A stretch of 64,000 nt of DNA from Bacillus horti (lineage in GTDB: Bacteria > Bacillota > Bacilli > Caldalkalibacillales > JCM-10596): positions 62,001-126,000 of the forward strand of contig NZ_JAUSTY010000002.1 of assembly GCF_030813115.1 (NCBI RefSeq), given 5' to 3'. Made by a program: the position numbers and the translations under genes. Under the pieces are notes generated by a model. That model searched no databases, was not told the DNA's origin, and saw only the letters and a list, made by a program, of their open reading frames with translations. Below are positions 45,679 through 55,206 of this stretch, one piece after another (the stretch's first letter is position 1; each line of letters begins with the position of its first letter).

Positions 45679-46458
45679 ATGACAAGAAATAAAGTTGAGA
45701 TTTGTGGTGTAGATACCTCGAAGTTGCCTGTGCTGACAAACAAAGAAATGAGGGAATTGTTTACTAAACTACAGAGTGGAGAATATGCAGCACGAGAAAA
45801 GCTTGTAAATGGAAATTTAAGATTAGTGTTAAGTGTCATACAGCGTTTTAATAACCGAGGTGAATTTGTAGATGATTTGTTTCAGGTTGGCTGTATCGGT
45901 TTAATGAAGTCGATAGACAATTTTGATCTTGGTCAAAATGTTAAGTTTTCAACGTATGCGGTACCTATGATAATAGGAGAAATTAGGCGCTATTTAAGAG
46001 ACAATAATCCAATTAGGGTCTCAAGGTCTCTTCGAGATATAGCATATAAGGCGTTACAGGTTCGGGATAGCTTGACTAATTTACATTCCCGTGAACCAAC
46101 CGTACAAGAAATTGCCAAAACATTAAATGTTCCTAAAGAGGATGTTGTTTTTGCCCTTGATGCGATACAGGATCCTGTTTCATTGTTTGAACCCATTTAT
46201 CATGATGGCGGAGATCCTATTTTTGTCATGGATCAAATTAGTGATGATAAAAATAAGGACATTCAATGGGTAGAGGAAATTGCTCTCAAGGAAGCGATGC
46301 GTCGCTTAAATGATCGTGAAAAAATGATTTTATCCATGAGGTTTTATGAAGGTAAAACACAGATGGAGGTTGCTCAGGAAATCGGTATTTCACAGGCTCA
46401 GGTTTCTCGTTTGGAGAAAGCGGCTATTGCCCAAATGCAAAAGCATGTGCAAACATAA
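45679..46458 (+). CDS. sigG: forespore sigma factor SigG
   Basis: 259 residues, the SigB/F/G family. MTRNKVEICGVDTSKLPVLTN at the start is the SigG-specific N-terminus that binds SpoIIAB. Region 2 (GNLRLVLSVIQRFNNRGE) and region 4 (VAQEIGISQAQVSRLEKAAI) are intact. It directs late forespore genes, including germinant receptors like the ger operon above. The order spoIIGA-sigE-sigG is as in all Bacillales. Confidence 0.97.
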   Translation: MTRNKVEICGVDTSKLPVLTNKEMRELFTKLQSGEYAAREKLVNGNLRLVLSVIQRFNNRGEFVDDLFQVGCIGLMKSIDNFDLGQNVKFSTYAVPMIIGEIRRYLRDNNPIRVSRSLRDIAYKALQVRDSLTNLHSREPTVQEIAKTLNVPKEDVVFALDAIQDPVSLFEPIYHDGGDPIFVMDQISDDKNKDIQWVEEIALKEAMRRLNDREKMILSMRFYEGKTQMEVAQEIGISQAQVSRLEKAAIAQMQKHVQT

Positions 46459-46532
46459 TTTAGTACATTTTTTGGGCTACTCACATATACTAAGTAGTAG
46501 GAAAACAAACTGGTAACGTGGGTGGGATGAAG

Positions 46533-46850
46533 ATGCTTAAGATTTCCGAATTTCAAACAAAGGATGTCGTAAACATTTCTGATGGACGTAAGCTAGGGAC
46601 CGTTTCTGACTTAGAAATTAATTTAAAGCAGGGACGTATTGATGCGATTGTTTGTCCTGGACCGAGTAAGTTTTTTGGAATGCTTTCAGGCGGACAAGAG
46701 GTAGTCATCCCATGGAATCAGATTGTCAAGATTGGTTCAGACGTTATATTAGTTCGTTTGGACGAAAAACCTTACCTGGTGGAAGATTCTAAGTCTAAAG
46801 AGCTGCATCAGGAAACATCATCCGTCTACCGTCCGTATAGCCACGGATAG
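46533..46850 (+). CDS. ylmC: YlmC/YmxH family PRC-barrel protein
   Basis: 105 residues from the ATG at 46533 (GGTGGG 6 bases upstream; ATG at 46527 and GTG at 46518 overlap that site). MLKISEFQTKDVVNISDGRKLGTVSDLEIN is the PRC-barrel signature of the YlmC/YmxH sporulation-associated family. Function is not established. First of the ylm genes, followed by a terminator. Confidence 0.88.
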   Translation: MLKISEFQTKDVVNISDGRKLGTVSDLEINLKQGRIDAIVCPGPSKFFGMLSGGQEVVIPWNQIVKIGSDVILVRLDEKPYLVEDSKSKELHQETSSVYRPYSHG

Positions 46851-46916
46851 AAGAAGAAATTCTGTTGATTGAAATTCTCTAGTAGAAAATGAATGGGCCA
46901 TAAATTGTAGGTAAAT

Positions 46917-46977
46917 AAAAGCTAACTAACTCAGCATGTAACATATTTAAACAGGGTTGCTGAAAGTTAGCTTTTTT
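46917..46977 (+). terminator. terminator after ylmC
   Basis: Arms AAGCTAACT and AGTTAGCTT, an inner TCAGCA/TGCTGA pair, and six Ts. Confidence 0.85.
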
Positions 46978-47046
46978 CGTATGTCATTTGTGTAGTTTTT
47001 CATCAAACGCTATAATAGAATGTAGTAAAAATAGTGGGGAGACTAT

Positions 47047-47874
47047 ATGAAAAGTGAACCTTTTGCTTATCTACCAGATCAAAGTGAGGATTTATTAATC
47101 GTATCCTGGATGAATGCTTTTCCTTGGTTAACAGTGGGCTTTACAACCAAACTAGGCGGTGTAAGTAAAGGCGAGTATAGCTCACAAAATCATGGACTGC
47201 ATGTCGGAGATGAAAACGAGAGTGTTATTCAAAACCGGGAGCTGCTTGCTTCTAGACTAAGCTTTAGTTTTGAGGCTTGGACGAGTGCCAATCAGATACA
47301 TGGTACAAACATTTATGAGGTGAAGTCAACTGATAGAGGGAAGGGACGAGATCATTTAGATACAGAGATTGATAAGGTTGATGGCTTATATACAAAACAA
47401 CGAGACATATTACTTGCTTCCTTTTATGCAGATTGTGTTCCTTTATTTTTTCTTGATCCTGTCAAGCAGCTTGTAGGGATTGCCCACGCTGGGTGGAAGG
47501 GAACAGCAAAGCAAATTGGAGCAGAGCTTATTGAGGCTTGGGTATCAGAGCAAGGAAGTAAGAGGGAGGACATTCAAGTCGCTGTTGGTCCAGCTATTGG
47601 TCAATGCTGTTACGAGGTGAGTGAAGATGTAGTAACGCATTTTCAAGATTTCTCCTCCACTCATGCTATTCAGGAGTCGGATTCCTTTGGGAAATACAGG
47701 ATTGACTTGAAGCAGATTAATGTACAATTTCTTCTTCAAGCAGGAATTCTACCAAAACATATCGAAGTTTCAAGCTGGTGCACAAGTTGTAACCAAAACT
47801 TGTTCTTTTCACATCGAAGAGATCAGGGGCGGACAGGACGAATGGTCGCCTTTATTGCCAAGAAAGGAGAGTAA
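47047..47874 (+). CDS. ylmD: YlmD/PgeF multicopper-oxidase-like purine/peptidoglycan editing protein
   Basis: 275 residues of the laccase-domain (DUF152) family: the metal ligands lie in NQIHG, FYADCVPLFFLDP and IAHAGWKGT, and the C-terminus has a Cys-rich EVSSWCTSCN. Relatives are described as PgeF (peptidoglycan editing) and as purine nucleosidases, so the role is not fixed. It lies 5 bases before ylmE. Confidence 0.9.
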   Translation: MKSEPFAYLPDQSEDLLIVSWMNAFPWLTVGFTTKLGGVSKGEYSSQNHGLHVGDENESVIQNRELLASRLSFSFEAWTSANQIHGTNIYEVKSTDRGKGRDHLDTEIDKVDGLYTKQRDILLASFYADCVPLFFLDPVKQLVGIAHAGWKGTAKQIGAELIEAWVSEQGSKREDIQVAVGPAIGQCCYEVSEDVVTHFQDFSSTHAIQESDSFGKYRIDLKQINVQFLLQAGILPKHIEVSSWCTSCNQNLFFSHRRDQGRTGRMVAFIAKKGE

Positions 47875-47879
47875 GCAGC

Positions 47880-48572
47880 ATGGCAAGTGTAGCAGAAAAT
47901 TGGCAAGATATTGAGCAACAGATTCAGAGGGCGTGCGAAAAAAGCTCTCGTAAGCCGAACGATATTAACGTGATCGCTGTGACGAAGTATGTGAATACTG
48001 AGAGGATGATTGAAGCCCTCGAAGCAGGGATTGAGCATATAGGGGAAAATAAGGTGCAGGATGCCTTGCCCAAATGGGAAACACTTGGAGATAAAGGCAT
48101 TTGGCACTTTATCGGGCATCTCCAATCGAATAAGGTCAAGGACGTTATTGGAAGGTTCCATTATATTCATTCTTTGGACAGACATTCATTGGCCAAAGAA
48201 ATTGAAAAGAGAGCAAGTGCTAAAGGAATTACGGTTTCTTGTTTTGTACAGGTCAATGTTTCTGGAGAGCAGACGAAGCAAGGGATTGCCTTTTCTGAAG
48301 CAAAAAACTTTGTGGAAGATTTAAGGATCTATTCACATATTAAAGTAGTGGGCTTGATGACAATGGCTCCATATGAAGCAGAACCAGAGAGCGTTCGACC
48401 GGTTTTTTCCAAGCTTAAGCAATTGCAGGAGGAGCTTAGACAGCATCATTGGTCACATGCTCCATTAACAGAGCTTTCTATGGGGATGTCAAATGACTTC
48501 CAGGTAGCTATTGAGGAAGGAGCAACTTTTGTTCGTTTAGGTACCTCTTTAGTAGGAAATGACGAGAAGTAG
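47880..48572 (+). CDS. ylmE: YggS/YlmE family PLP homeostasis protein
   Basis: 230 residues, alanine-racemase-like barrel. VIAVTKYVNTERMIEALEAGIEHIGENKVQDA carries the pyridoxal-phosphate lysine (AVTKY), with WHFIGHLQSNKVK and ELSMGMSNDFQVAIEEGATFVRLG. The family maintains PLP and amino acid balance without known enzyme activity. AAAGGAGAG precedes the ATG. Confidence 0.95.
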   Translation: MASVAENWQDIEQQIQRACEKSSRKPNDINVIAVTKYVNTERMIEALEAGIEHIGENKVQDALPKWETLGDKGIWHFIGHLQSNKVKDVIGRFHYIHSLDRHSLAKEIEKRASAKGITVSCFVQVNVSGEQTKQGIAFSEAKNFVEDLRIYSHIKVVGLMTMAPYEAEPESVRPVFSKLKQLQEELRQHHWSHAPLTELSMGMSNDFQVAIEEGATFVRLGTSLVGNDEK

Positions 48573-48590
48573 GGTAGAGGAGAAGATAAA

Positions 48591-49070
48591 ATGGGCATGC
48601 TACGAAAATTAATGGATTTCTTAGGACTGGCAAATGAGAGCACTCAAACTAATCCTCAGCAAACAGGTCAAGAACAAGAATATGACTATGAAGAGGACGA
48701 ATGGTTGGAGGAAGAGCAACCAGCCGTTTATACACAGAAGCTTCAAAAGGGACAAGCAACGAACAATCTGGTACAATTACAGTCGGTGAAGGCTGCTTCA
48801 AAAATCGTTTTAATGGAGCCACACTCCTATGAAGAGACACAGGATATGGCTGACCATCTTCGTTCCCGAAGGATTATTATTGTTAATTTACAGCGCCTAA
48901 CTCATGAACAAGCGAAGAGAACGGTTGATTTCTTGAGCGGCACCGTTTATGCTATCGGGGGAAGCATACATAAACTGGGTCAAAATATATTTCTGTGTAC
49001 GTCAGATAATGTGGAAACACAGGGGGCTATTTCAGAGTATCAGGATGAATTTCAAAATAGAATGAGGTGA
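48591..49070 (+). CDS. sepF: cell division protein SepF
   Basis: 159 residues: N-terminal amphipathic helix (MGMLRKLMDFLGL) that binds membrane, an acidic linker, and the C-terminal DUF552 domain (ILMEPHSYEETQDMAD-like, VNLQRLTHEQAKRTVDFLSG). It forms rings that bundle FtsZ filaments and can replace FtsA. It ends 4 bases before ylmG. Confidence 0.95.
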   Translation: MGMLRKLMDFLGLANESTQTNPQQTGQEQEYDYEEDEWLEEEQPAVYTQKLQKGQATNNLVQLQSVKAASKIVLMEPHSYEETQDMADHLRSRRIIIVNLQRLTHEQAKRTVDFLSGTVYAIGGSIHKLGQNIFLCTSDNVETQGAISEYQDEFQNRMR

Positions 49071-49074
49071 TGTC

Positions 49075-49347
49075 ATGGGTATAGCAGTATTAAATTTAGT
49101 TGGACTTTTATTTCAAATTTACACGTATATGCTTTTTGCCTATATTTTAATGTCATGGATTCCTAATTTAAGAGAATCAAGATTCGGAGAGGTTTTAGGG
49201 ATGTTCGTAGAGCCTATCCTAGCTCCGTTCAGAAAAATCATACCTCCATTAGGCATGATTGATATTTCTCCAATTGTAGCTATCATTGCGGTACGCTTCG
49301 CTGGTGTCGGTGCACAAGCGTTAGTTAGAATGATCTTTGGGTTGTAA
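49075..49347 (+). CDS. ylmG: YlmG/YggT membrane protein
   Basis: 90 residues with two membrane segments (about 5-26 and 62-84) joined by SWIPNLRESRFGEVLGMFVEPILAPFRKIIPP, the YggT signature. It is thought to act in septum or nucleoid organisation. GAGGTGATGTC precedes the ATG. Confidence 0.93.
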   Translation: MGIAVLNLVGLLFQIYTYMLFAYILMSWIPNLRESRFGEVLGMFVEPILAPFRKIIPPLGMIDISPIVAIIAVRFAGVGAQALVRMIFGL

Positions 49348-49352
49348 GAATT

Positions 49353-50129
49353 GTGAGCCTCTTGCAGCATTTTAGACCTGAGGAAAAAGGCTTCGTCGAA
49401 AAAATAATGGAATACGCTGATCACGCTGAGAAGCGTCACCAGCATAAGTTAACTAATTTCTTAGACCCTAGAGAGCAGTTTATTGTGCAATCCATTGTAG
49501 GCCGCAGGATGGATATTACAGTGGATTTTTTTGGTGGATATGACCATGCTGAGAGGAAAAGGGCATTGATTGCTCCTAGCTACGCTAATCATCATGTAAA
49601 TGATTTTCAAGTAGCTCTCCTTTCGCTTGAAGGCTCGTATGGTAATCCTCCATTTGAACATCGGGACGTATTAGGTTCTGTCCTTGGATTAGGCTTAAAG
49701 AGAGAAAAAATAGGAGATCTGTTGATCCATGCAGATAGCCAGCAATGTATTGTTGCAGAAGAAATTGCTGATTTTGTTTCTGTTCATCTTCATCAGGTTC
49801 ATCGCTGTGCTGTAAGCTGTGATCTAGTATCTCTTAACAGAATTAACCCGGGTCAGGAGGATTGGCAGTATAAAGATACAACTGTTTCTTCTCTCCGGCT
49901 GGATGTCATTCTTGCGGAGCTACTGCCACTTTCTCGTTCAAAAACAGTGCCGATGATTAAAGCGGGTAAAATTAAAGTAAATTGGAGGGTGGTAGAGCAG
50001 CCCTCTATGATTTTAGATGAAGGAGATGTTCTTTCCGTCAAAGGCTTTGGCCGATTTTTGTTTTCGAAGATTGAAGGTCGGACAAAGAAAGATAGGTTAA
50101 GGGTTCAGCTTGGCAAAAAAAGTGTCTAA
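49353..50129 (+). CDS. ylmH: S4-domain RNA-binding protein YlmH
   Basis: 258 residues. The N-terminal part (LLQHFRPEEKGFVEK, TNFLDPREQFIVQSIVGRRMDITVDFFGGYDHAERKRALI) and a C-terminal S4 domain (LRLDVILAELLPLSRSKTVPMIKAGKIKVNW) match YlmH. Recent work on B. subtilis links it to rescue of stalled ribosomes. The start is GTG at 49353, chosen by homology; it has only a weak ribosome site and lies 5 bases behind ylmG. Confidence 0.92.
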   Translation: MSLLQHFRPEEKGFVEKIMEYADHAEKRHQHKLTNFLDPREQFIVQSIVGRRMDITVDFFGGYDHAERKRALIAPSYANHHVNDFQVALLSLEGSYGNPPFEHRDVLGSVLGLGLKREKIGDLLIHADSQQCIVAEEIADFVSVHLHQVHRCAVSCDLVSLNRINPGQEDWQYKDTTVSSLRLDVILAELLPLSRSKTVPMIKAGKIKVNWRVVEQPSMILDEGDVLSVKGFGRFLFSKIEGRTKKDRLRVQLGKKSV

Positions 50130-50158
50130 AGACTTCGATCGTCGTATCGAGGTCTTTT
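50128..50158 (+). terminator. terminator after ylmH
   Basis: AAAGACTTCGAT / ATCGAGGTCTTTT with a five-base loop and one G-T pair, overlapping the ylmH stop. Confidence 0.82.
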
Positions 50159-50188
50159 CACTTTTTACGTTTAATGACTTGTTTTTTA

Positions 50189-50197
50189 TGGTACAAT
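50189..50197 (+). promoter_or_regulatory. extended -10 promoter of divIVA
   Basis: TGGTACAAT: an extended -10 (TG, one base, TACAAT at 50192-50197). No good -35 at 17 bases. It lies between the ylmH terminator and divIVA. Confidence 0.5.
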
Positions 50198-50333
50198 GAG
50201 TAGAAGTTTAAAGTGAGATTAACAATTGTATTTTGAGAAAACTCATTAAAAAATGTCGACAAAAAGAAGGAATCTAACCCAAGCTGTCGAATATGGTGTA
50301 AACAAGGTATGTAAATCGGGAGGTGCTCACAGC

Positions 50334-50825
50334 ATGGCACTAACGCCATTAGATATTCATAATAAGGAATTTGGACGTAGCTTTCGTGGATATGATGAGG
50401 ATGAGGTTAACGAGTTTTTAGACCTTGTTATTAAAGAGTTTGAAATCCTAATCCGTGAGAAGAAAGAGCTTGAAGAAAAAATGTACGAGTCTAGCGAAAG
50501 ACTAGGTCATTTTGCAAATATTGAGGAAACGCTAAGTAAAACGATCATTGTGGCTCAGGAAACGGCTGATGAAGTGAAGGCTAACGCTAAGAAGGAAAGC
50601 CAATTGATTCTGAAAGAAGCAGAAAAGAACGCAGATCGTATCATTAATGAAGCGTTATCCAAATCGCGTAGGATTACGATGGAAATTGAAGAGCTGAAAA
50701 AGCAGGCTTCTATCTATCGAGCTCGTTTCCGTACGCTCCTTGAAGCCCAATTGGAAATGATTCAGAACGATGATTGGGATAAAGTAACGGATCATGATTT
50801 TGAACAGTTAGATTTAGCTAAGTAG
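50334..50825 (+). CDS. divIVA: cell-pole/septum protein DivIVA
   Basis: 163 residues from the ATG at 50334 (GGGAGGTG 9 bases upstream). The N-terminal MALTPLDIHNKEFGRSFRGYDEDEVNEFLDLV is the membrane-curvature-binding domain with the exposed Phe and Arg. The rest is coiled coil with the HFANIEETLSKTI...EAEKNADRIINEALSKSRRI core. It marks poles and septa and recruits MinJ and RacA in relatives. Confidence 0.96.
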   Translation: MALTPLDIHNKEFGRSFRGYDEDEVNEFLDLVIKEFEILIREKKELEEKMYESSERLGHFANIEETLSKTIIVAQETADEVKANAKKESQLILKEAEKNADRIINEALSKSRRITMEIEELKKQASIYRARFRTLLEAQLEMIQNDDWDKVTDHDFEQLDLAK

Positions 50826-50889
50826 TAGTGTTTATGATCTAACAGTCAAGTTCCCATGATAGAAGGCTTACCGTAAGAAATAAGGGTGG

Positions 50890-50918
50890 CCTCTCGTCCA
50901 TTAGGATGAGGGGTTTTT
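50890..50918 (+). terminator. terminator between divIVA and ileS
   Basis: CCTCTCGTCC / GGATGAGGGG (two G-T pairs), four-base loop, five Ts. AAGGGTGG immediately precedes the stem; see the ileS note in the findings. Confidence 0.8.
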
Positions 50919-50921
50919 ATG

Positions 50922-50930
50922 TGCTATACT
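50922..50930 (+). promoter_or_regulatory. extended -10 promoter of ileS
   Basis: TGCTATACT: TG at 50922-50923, one base, and TATACT at 50925-50930, directly after the divIVA terminator. The start of the mRNA near 50937 leaves a leader of under 30 bases. Confidence 0.55.
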
Positions 50931-50962
50931 GATTAGATTGATGAATGGATTGGAGGATGGAA

Positions 50963-53728
50963 ATGGATTATAAGGATACGTTACAGATCACTCAAACCGA
51001 TTTCCCCATGAGAGGAAATTTACCACAACGCGAGCCAGAAATGCAGCAGCAATGGGCTAAACAGGATATTTACAACAAGGTACAGGAGAGAACAAAGGGA
51101 AGACCTAAGTTTGTTCTCCATGATGGACCGCCTTATGCAAACGGAGATATTCATTTAGGACATGCTTTAAATAAAGTATTAAAGGACATAATTGTTCGCT
51201 ATAAATCTATGGATGGCTTTGATGCCCCTTACGTTCCAGGCTGGGATACACATGGCTTACCTATTGAGCATGCGATTATTAAAAATGAAAAGGTAGATCG
51301 GCACAAGGTTGGAATTAATGAATTCAGAAGATTGTGTGCTGAGTATGCCTTAAAATATGTAGAAAACCAAAAAGATCAATTTAAACGCTTAGGGGTTAGA
51401 GGGGACTGGGATAATCCTTACATCACCTTAAAGCCTGAGTATGAAGCTAGACAGATTAGAGTCTTTGGAAAGATGGCAGAGAAGGGGTTAATCTACAAAG
51501 GCTTAAAGCCTGTCTACTGGTCTCCTTCTTCGGAGACAGCGTTAGCAGAAGCAGAGATTGAGTACCAGGATAAGCGTTCTGCGTCTATTTATGTTTCCTT
51601 TAAGGTTACAGATGGGAAAGGCAAGCTAGATACAGATACAGCTTTTGTCATTTGGACGACCACACCATGGACGCTTCCTGCTAATCTTGGCATTGCTATT
51701 AAATCAGACTTAGAATATAGCGTTGTTCAAGTACAGGATCGAAAGTTTGTTGTTGCTTCAGGCTTAATAGAAGCGTTAGAAAAAGAGCTAGAATGGTCAG
51801 ATTATAATGTGATTCAAACGTTCCAAGGGGAAGAGCTAGAACTAGTAGAAACTCAGCACCCATTCTATGATCGTAAGTCATTAGTCATTTTAGGGGATCA
51901 TGTTACACTTGAGGCAGGTACAGGCTGTGTCCATACAGCTCCAGGTCATGGTGAGGATGACTTTTATGTAGGGCAGAAATATGGGCTAGGCGTATTAAAT
52001 CCAGTGGACGACAAAGGTCACTTTACTTCTGAAGCACCTGGCTTTGAAGGGATGTTTTATGATAAGGCGAATAAGGGTATTACCGAGAAGCTTGAAGAAG
52101 CTGGTGCATTACTAAAATTAAGCTTTATCACACACTCCTATCCACATGATTGGCGTAGTAAGCAGCCTGTTATCTATCGGGCTACAGAGCAATGGTTTGC
52201 CTCTATCGATAAAATTAGAGGAGATATCTTAAAGGAGATTGATCGCGTTACTTGGAATCCAACATGGGGTAAGCTACGACTTCATAATATGGTTGCTGAA
52301 CGTGGAGATTGGTGTATTTCTCGTCAGCGTGTATGGGGTGTACCTATTCCAATCCTTTATTGCACAGATTGTCAGGAAGAAATTATTAATGAAGAAACGA
52401 TTTCTCATATTTCTGAGCTATTCCGTAAAGAGGGCTCAAACTCTTGGTTTGCCTTAGATAGTAAAGAGCTATTACCTGCTGGATTTAGTTGTCCTAAATG
52501 TGGAGGCCAGCATTTCCGTAAGGAAACGGACACTATGGATGTTTGGTTTGATTCTGGTTCATCTCATGAAGCAGTTCTAAGTGAGAGGGAGAACCTAAAG
52601 TGGCCAGCAGATTTATACTTAGAGGGCTCAGATCAGTATCGTGGGTGGTTTAACTCCTCGTTAACAACTGGTGTTGCAGCGAATGGACAGGCTCCTTATG
52701 AAATGGTTCTTAGTCATGGCTTTGTATTAGATGGAGAAGGCCGCAAAATGTCTAAGTCACTAGGTAATGTCGTTGTACCTAAGAAGGTAATGGATCAATT
52801 AGGAGCTGAGATCCTTAGATTATGGGTATCCTCTGTAGATTACACAGCAGATGTTCGAATCTCAGACGCAATCCTAAAACAAATTTCTGAGGTTTATCGT
52901 AAAATTAGAAATACGTTAAGATTCTTGCTTGGAAATTTAGCAGATTTTGATCCTAAAAAGGATCGTGTAGATCGTGAGCAGTGGTCTGAGCTTGACCAGT
53001 ATATGATGGTAAAAGCACAAAAGGTGCTTGAAAGAGCTAGGAAGGCGTATGATTCTTATCAATTTCATAACGTTTATTCCTCTGTTCATAACTTCTGTAC
53101 GATTGAGCTAAGTTCCATTTATTTAGATATATCCAAGGATTTGCTCTATACAGAGCCACCTACCTCTGCTTCAAGAAGAGCAACACAGACGGTTATGTAT
53201 GATGTTTTAACCATGCTATCTAAGGTGTTAGCTCCTATCCTACCTCATACGGCAGATGAGGTTTGGGGCTTTATTCCTGACACAGATGCAGAAAGTGTTC
53301 AGCTGACAGATATCCCTCAGGTCGATCACTCCTATGCAAATGATGAGCTTGAAAAGAAATGGGATCAATTTATGGCTGTGAGAGATGAGGTGCTAAAGGC
53401 TCTCGAGCAGGCTAGAAAAGATAAAGTGATTGGTTCATCGTTAGGAGCTGAGCTACATGTTTATCCTGAAACAGGCACAGCAAGCTTACTACAACAGTTT
53501 AAGGAGCTAGACAAGCTATTTATTGTATCTGCTGTGACTGTACACGAGGGCAGAGATGCTGCTCCAGAAGAGGCTCTTAAACTAGAGTTGATCGACGTTA
53601 TGGTTAAACCAGCAGAAGGCGAAAAGTGTGAGCGATGCTGGGTGATTACACCAGAGGTTGGAACGGACACCGAACACCCTTCCCTGTGTCCTAGATGTGC
53701 AACAACGGTTAAGGAGCATTATGCTTAA
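50963..53728 (+). CDS. ileS: isoleucyl-tRNA synthetase
   Basis: 921 residues from the ATG at 50963 (GGAGG 6 bases upstream); the ATGs at 50945 and 50957 precede or touch that site. Class I motifs HLGH ([11 protein letters not shown]) and KMSKS ([10 protein letters not shown]), a CP1 editing domain with [14 protein letters not shown] and [14 protein letters not shown], and a C-terminal zinc site (CERCW, CPRC). This is the bacterial type sensitive to mupirocin. No full T-box leader fits in the 137 bases upstream. Confidence 0.97.
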   Translation: MDYKDTLQITQTDFPMRGNLPQREPEMQQQWAKQDIYNKVQERTKGRPKFVLHDGPPYANGDIHLGHALNKVLKDIIVRYKSMDGFDAPYVPGWDTHGLPIEHAIIKNEKVDRHKVGINEFRRLCAEYALKYVENQKDQFKRLGVRGDWDNPYITLKPEYEARQIRVFGKMAEKGLIYKGLKPVYWSPSSETALAEAEIEYQDKRSASIYVSFKVTDGKGKLDTDTAFVIWTTTPWTLPANLGIAIKSDLEYSVVQVQDRKFVVASGLIEALEKELEWSDYNVIQTFQGEELELVETQHPFYDRKSLVILGDHVTLEAGTGCVHTAPGHGEDDFYVGQKYGLGVLNPVDDKGHFTSEAPGFEGMFYDKANKGITEKLEEAGALLKLSFITHSYPHDWRSKQPVIYRATEQWFASIDKIRGDILKEIDRVTWNPTWGKLRLHNMVAERGDWCISRQRVWGVPIPILYCTDCQEEIINEETISHISELFRKEGSNSWFALDSKELLPAGFSCPKCGGQHFRKETDTMDVWFDSGSSHEAVLSERENLKWPADLYLEGSDQYRGWFNSSLTTGVAANGQAPYEMVLSHGFVLDGEGRKMSKSLGNVVVPKKVMDQLGAEILRLWVSSVDYTADVRISDAILKQISEVYRKIRNTLRFLLGNLADFDPKKDRVDREQWSELDQYMMVKAQKVLERARKAYDSYQFHNVYSSVHNFCTIELSSIYLDISKDLLYTEPPTSASRRATQTVMYDVLTMLSKVLAPILPHTADEVWGFIPDTDAESVQLTDIPQVDHSYANDELEKKWDQFMAVRDEVLKALEQARKDKVIGSSLGAELHVYPETGTASLLQQFKELDKLFIVSAVTVHEGRDAAPEEALKLELIDVMVKPAEGEKCERCWVITPEVGTDTEHPSLCPRCATTVKEHYA

Positions 53729-53768
53729 AAGAAATAAGTGAATATATGCCATAGTATTTGTTCAAATA

Positions 53769-53812
53769 AAGCCTAAGCTACTGAATTATTGGTAGTTAGG
53801 CTATTATTTTTT
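53769..53812 (+). terminator. terminator after ileS
   Basis: Arms AAGCCTAAGCTAC and GTAGTTAGGCT with one mismatch, then a T-rich tail. Confidence 0.75.
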
Positions 53813-53937
53813 TATTAGAAAAATCACAACATGAAAATGTTCAGATAACTTTGAACTTTTTTGTTTATTTAGAATGATTATTGGGAATGATAAAAATAGC
53901 TGAGAGAGGGACTAACAACTAAAGGAGGGAAGACATA

Positions 53938-54063
53938 ATGCGAAGAATTAGAAAAATTTCTTTTGAGGATCTGGTGCTCGAGAATAAGAGGCTACTCTTA
54001 ACGGATAAGGAAGCAATGGAACGGATTGAAGATAGAATTGAAAATAAACGAGTAAAAAAATAA
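53938..54063 (+). CDS. Fbp-type small basic protein (Fur-regulated basic protein family)
   Basis: A 41-residue protein, MRRIRKISFEDLVLENKRLL followed by LTDKEAMERIEDRIENKRVKK, matching the Fbp family (FbpA/FbpB) in length, basic start and the SFEDLVxENKxxL core. In B. subtilis FbpB assists the small RNA FsrA in iron-sparing. AAAGGAGGG is 8 bases before the ATG and a terminator follows. The AT-rich stretch 53874-53896 (TGATTATTGGGAATGATA) resembles a Fur box but is imperfect. Which member of the family it is cannot be told. Confidence 0.82.
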   Translation: MRRIRKISFEDLVLENKRLLLTDKEAMERIEDRIENKRVKK

Positions 54064-54104
54064 CGAATAAAAAGCTAAAAAGAGAAGTAATATTTTTAGC
54101 TAAA

Positions 54105-54140
54105 CAGATGGTAGCTTATACTTGGCTGACCATCTTTTTT
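54105..54140 (+). terminator. terminator after the Fbp-like gene
   Basis: AGATGGTAGC / GGCTGACCATCT arms with one bulge and six Ts. Confidence 0.8.
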
Positions 54141-54258
54141 AATTTCCTTTGTTACATGATTTACCTTATCTTAACTGTGTGAAAAAGCAAAACATGATAA
54201 ACAATAATAAAGGAGTACGGAAAATGAATCGGGTAAAATTTGAAAGGGGCACTTTTAC

Positions 54259-54975
54259 ATGGAACACCATACTTATGATCATTTACGCCAGCAATTATTA
54301 GCTGAAAAGACAGAGCTTGAAGTGAAAGCTAAAGAAACAAATAACTTCCATTTAGAAAGCAGTATGAGGGATAGTGATGGAGAGCTATCCTTGCATGATA
54401 ACCATCCAGCAGATTCAGCAACTACTATGTATGAAAGAGAGAAGGATCTTTCTTTGTTGGAGCATTATAGATTGCATTTAGAGGATATTGAACAGGCTTT
54501 AAAGAGGATGGAGGAAGGGACTTATGGGATATGTCAAAAATGTGGAGAGCCTATTCCTTTAGAACGCTTAGAGGCAATCCCCACAGCTACTTACTGTATC
54601 ACACATGAATCAAAGTCATCAGACTTTCATGACCCCCCTGTGGAGGAGGAGGTTCTTACAGGATTTGGACAATTTGATTTTGATGGACGAGATAACGAAA
54701 CGGAGTTTGATGCTGAAGATTCCTGGCAATCGGTAGCGAGATTTAATGAAAGAGAAAATATTGCAGAAACCGATTATGATGAGGATGAAGCAAGGGGTTA
54801 TGTAGAGCCTATTGATGGATTTATTATTACGGATGGAGATGGATTAACAGCCGAGGAATCTGATTTTGAGTACAATGAGTTATATAGAAAGTACATGGGC
54901 AGTGGAGAAGGCTACGGGTTGATCTGGAGGGATGAGATTTTTACATCTGACCAGATGGAAGAAGACAATGGCTAG
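54259..54975 (+). CDS. ylyA: YteA/YlyA family DksA-like zinc-finger protein
   Basis: 238 residues: N-terminal coiled region, the conserved SLHDNHPADSATTMYEREKDL, then a DksA/TraR zinc finger GICQKCGEPIPLERLEAIPTATYCITH (three Cys and a His in place of the fourth), and a long acidic C-terminus. The family associates with RNA polymerase, and some members are SigB-, SigG- or sporulation-linked. Position right after ileS is that of ylyA in Bacillus. Confidence 0.9.
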   Translation: MEHHTYDHLRQQLLAEKTELEVKAKETNNFHLESSMRDSDGELSLHDNHPADSATTMYEREKDLSLLEHYRLHLEDIEQALKRMEEGTYGICQKCGEPIPLERLEAIPTATYCITHESKSSDFHDPPVEEEVLTGFGQFDFDGRDNETEFDAEDSWQSVARFNERENIAETDYDEDEARGYVEPIDGFIITDGDGLTAEESDFEYNELYRKYMGSGEGYGLIWRDEIFTSDQMEEDNG

Positions 54976-55031
54976 TTAGTTTGATCGCTGCTAAGAAACA
55001 ATGGATGGGGATATATGGAGAAAATAAAAAG

Positions 55032-55111
55032 AAAAGAAACCGTCTGGTGTGACAGCTCCATTCATGATTGATTCATTTACGGAGCTTTTCAAGCTAAGCC
55101 GGTTTCTTTGT
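55032..55111. terminator. hairpin between ylyA and the SMR genes
   Basis: Distant arms AAAGAAACCG and CGGTTTCTTT, with an inner AGCTCC/GGAGCT pair. It suits convergent ylyA and SMR transcription ends. Confidence 0.6.
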
Positions 55112-55206
55112 ATTTCGTTTTTCTTTTTATCTAATACCCGAAGAATATCATTTAAGGTTACACAGTCAAAGCTTTTTCTAAAGCAGATTGAGCTATGTCT
55201 TTTAGG

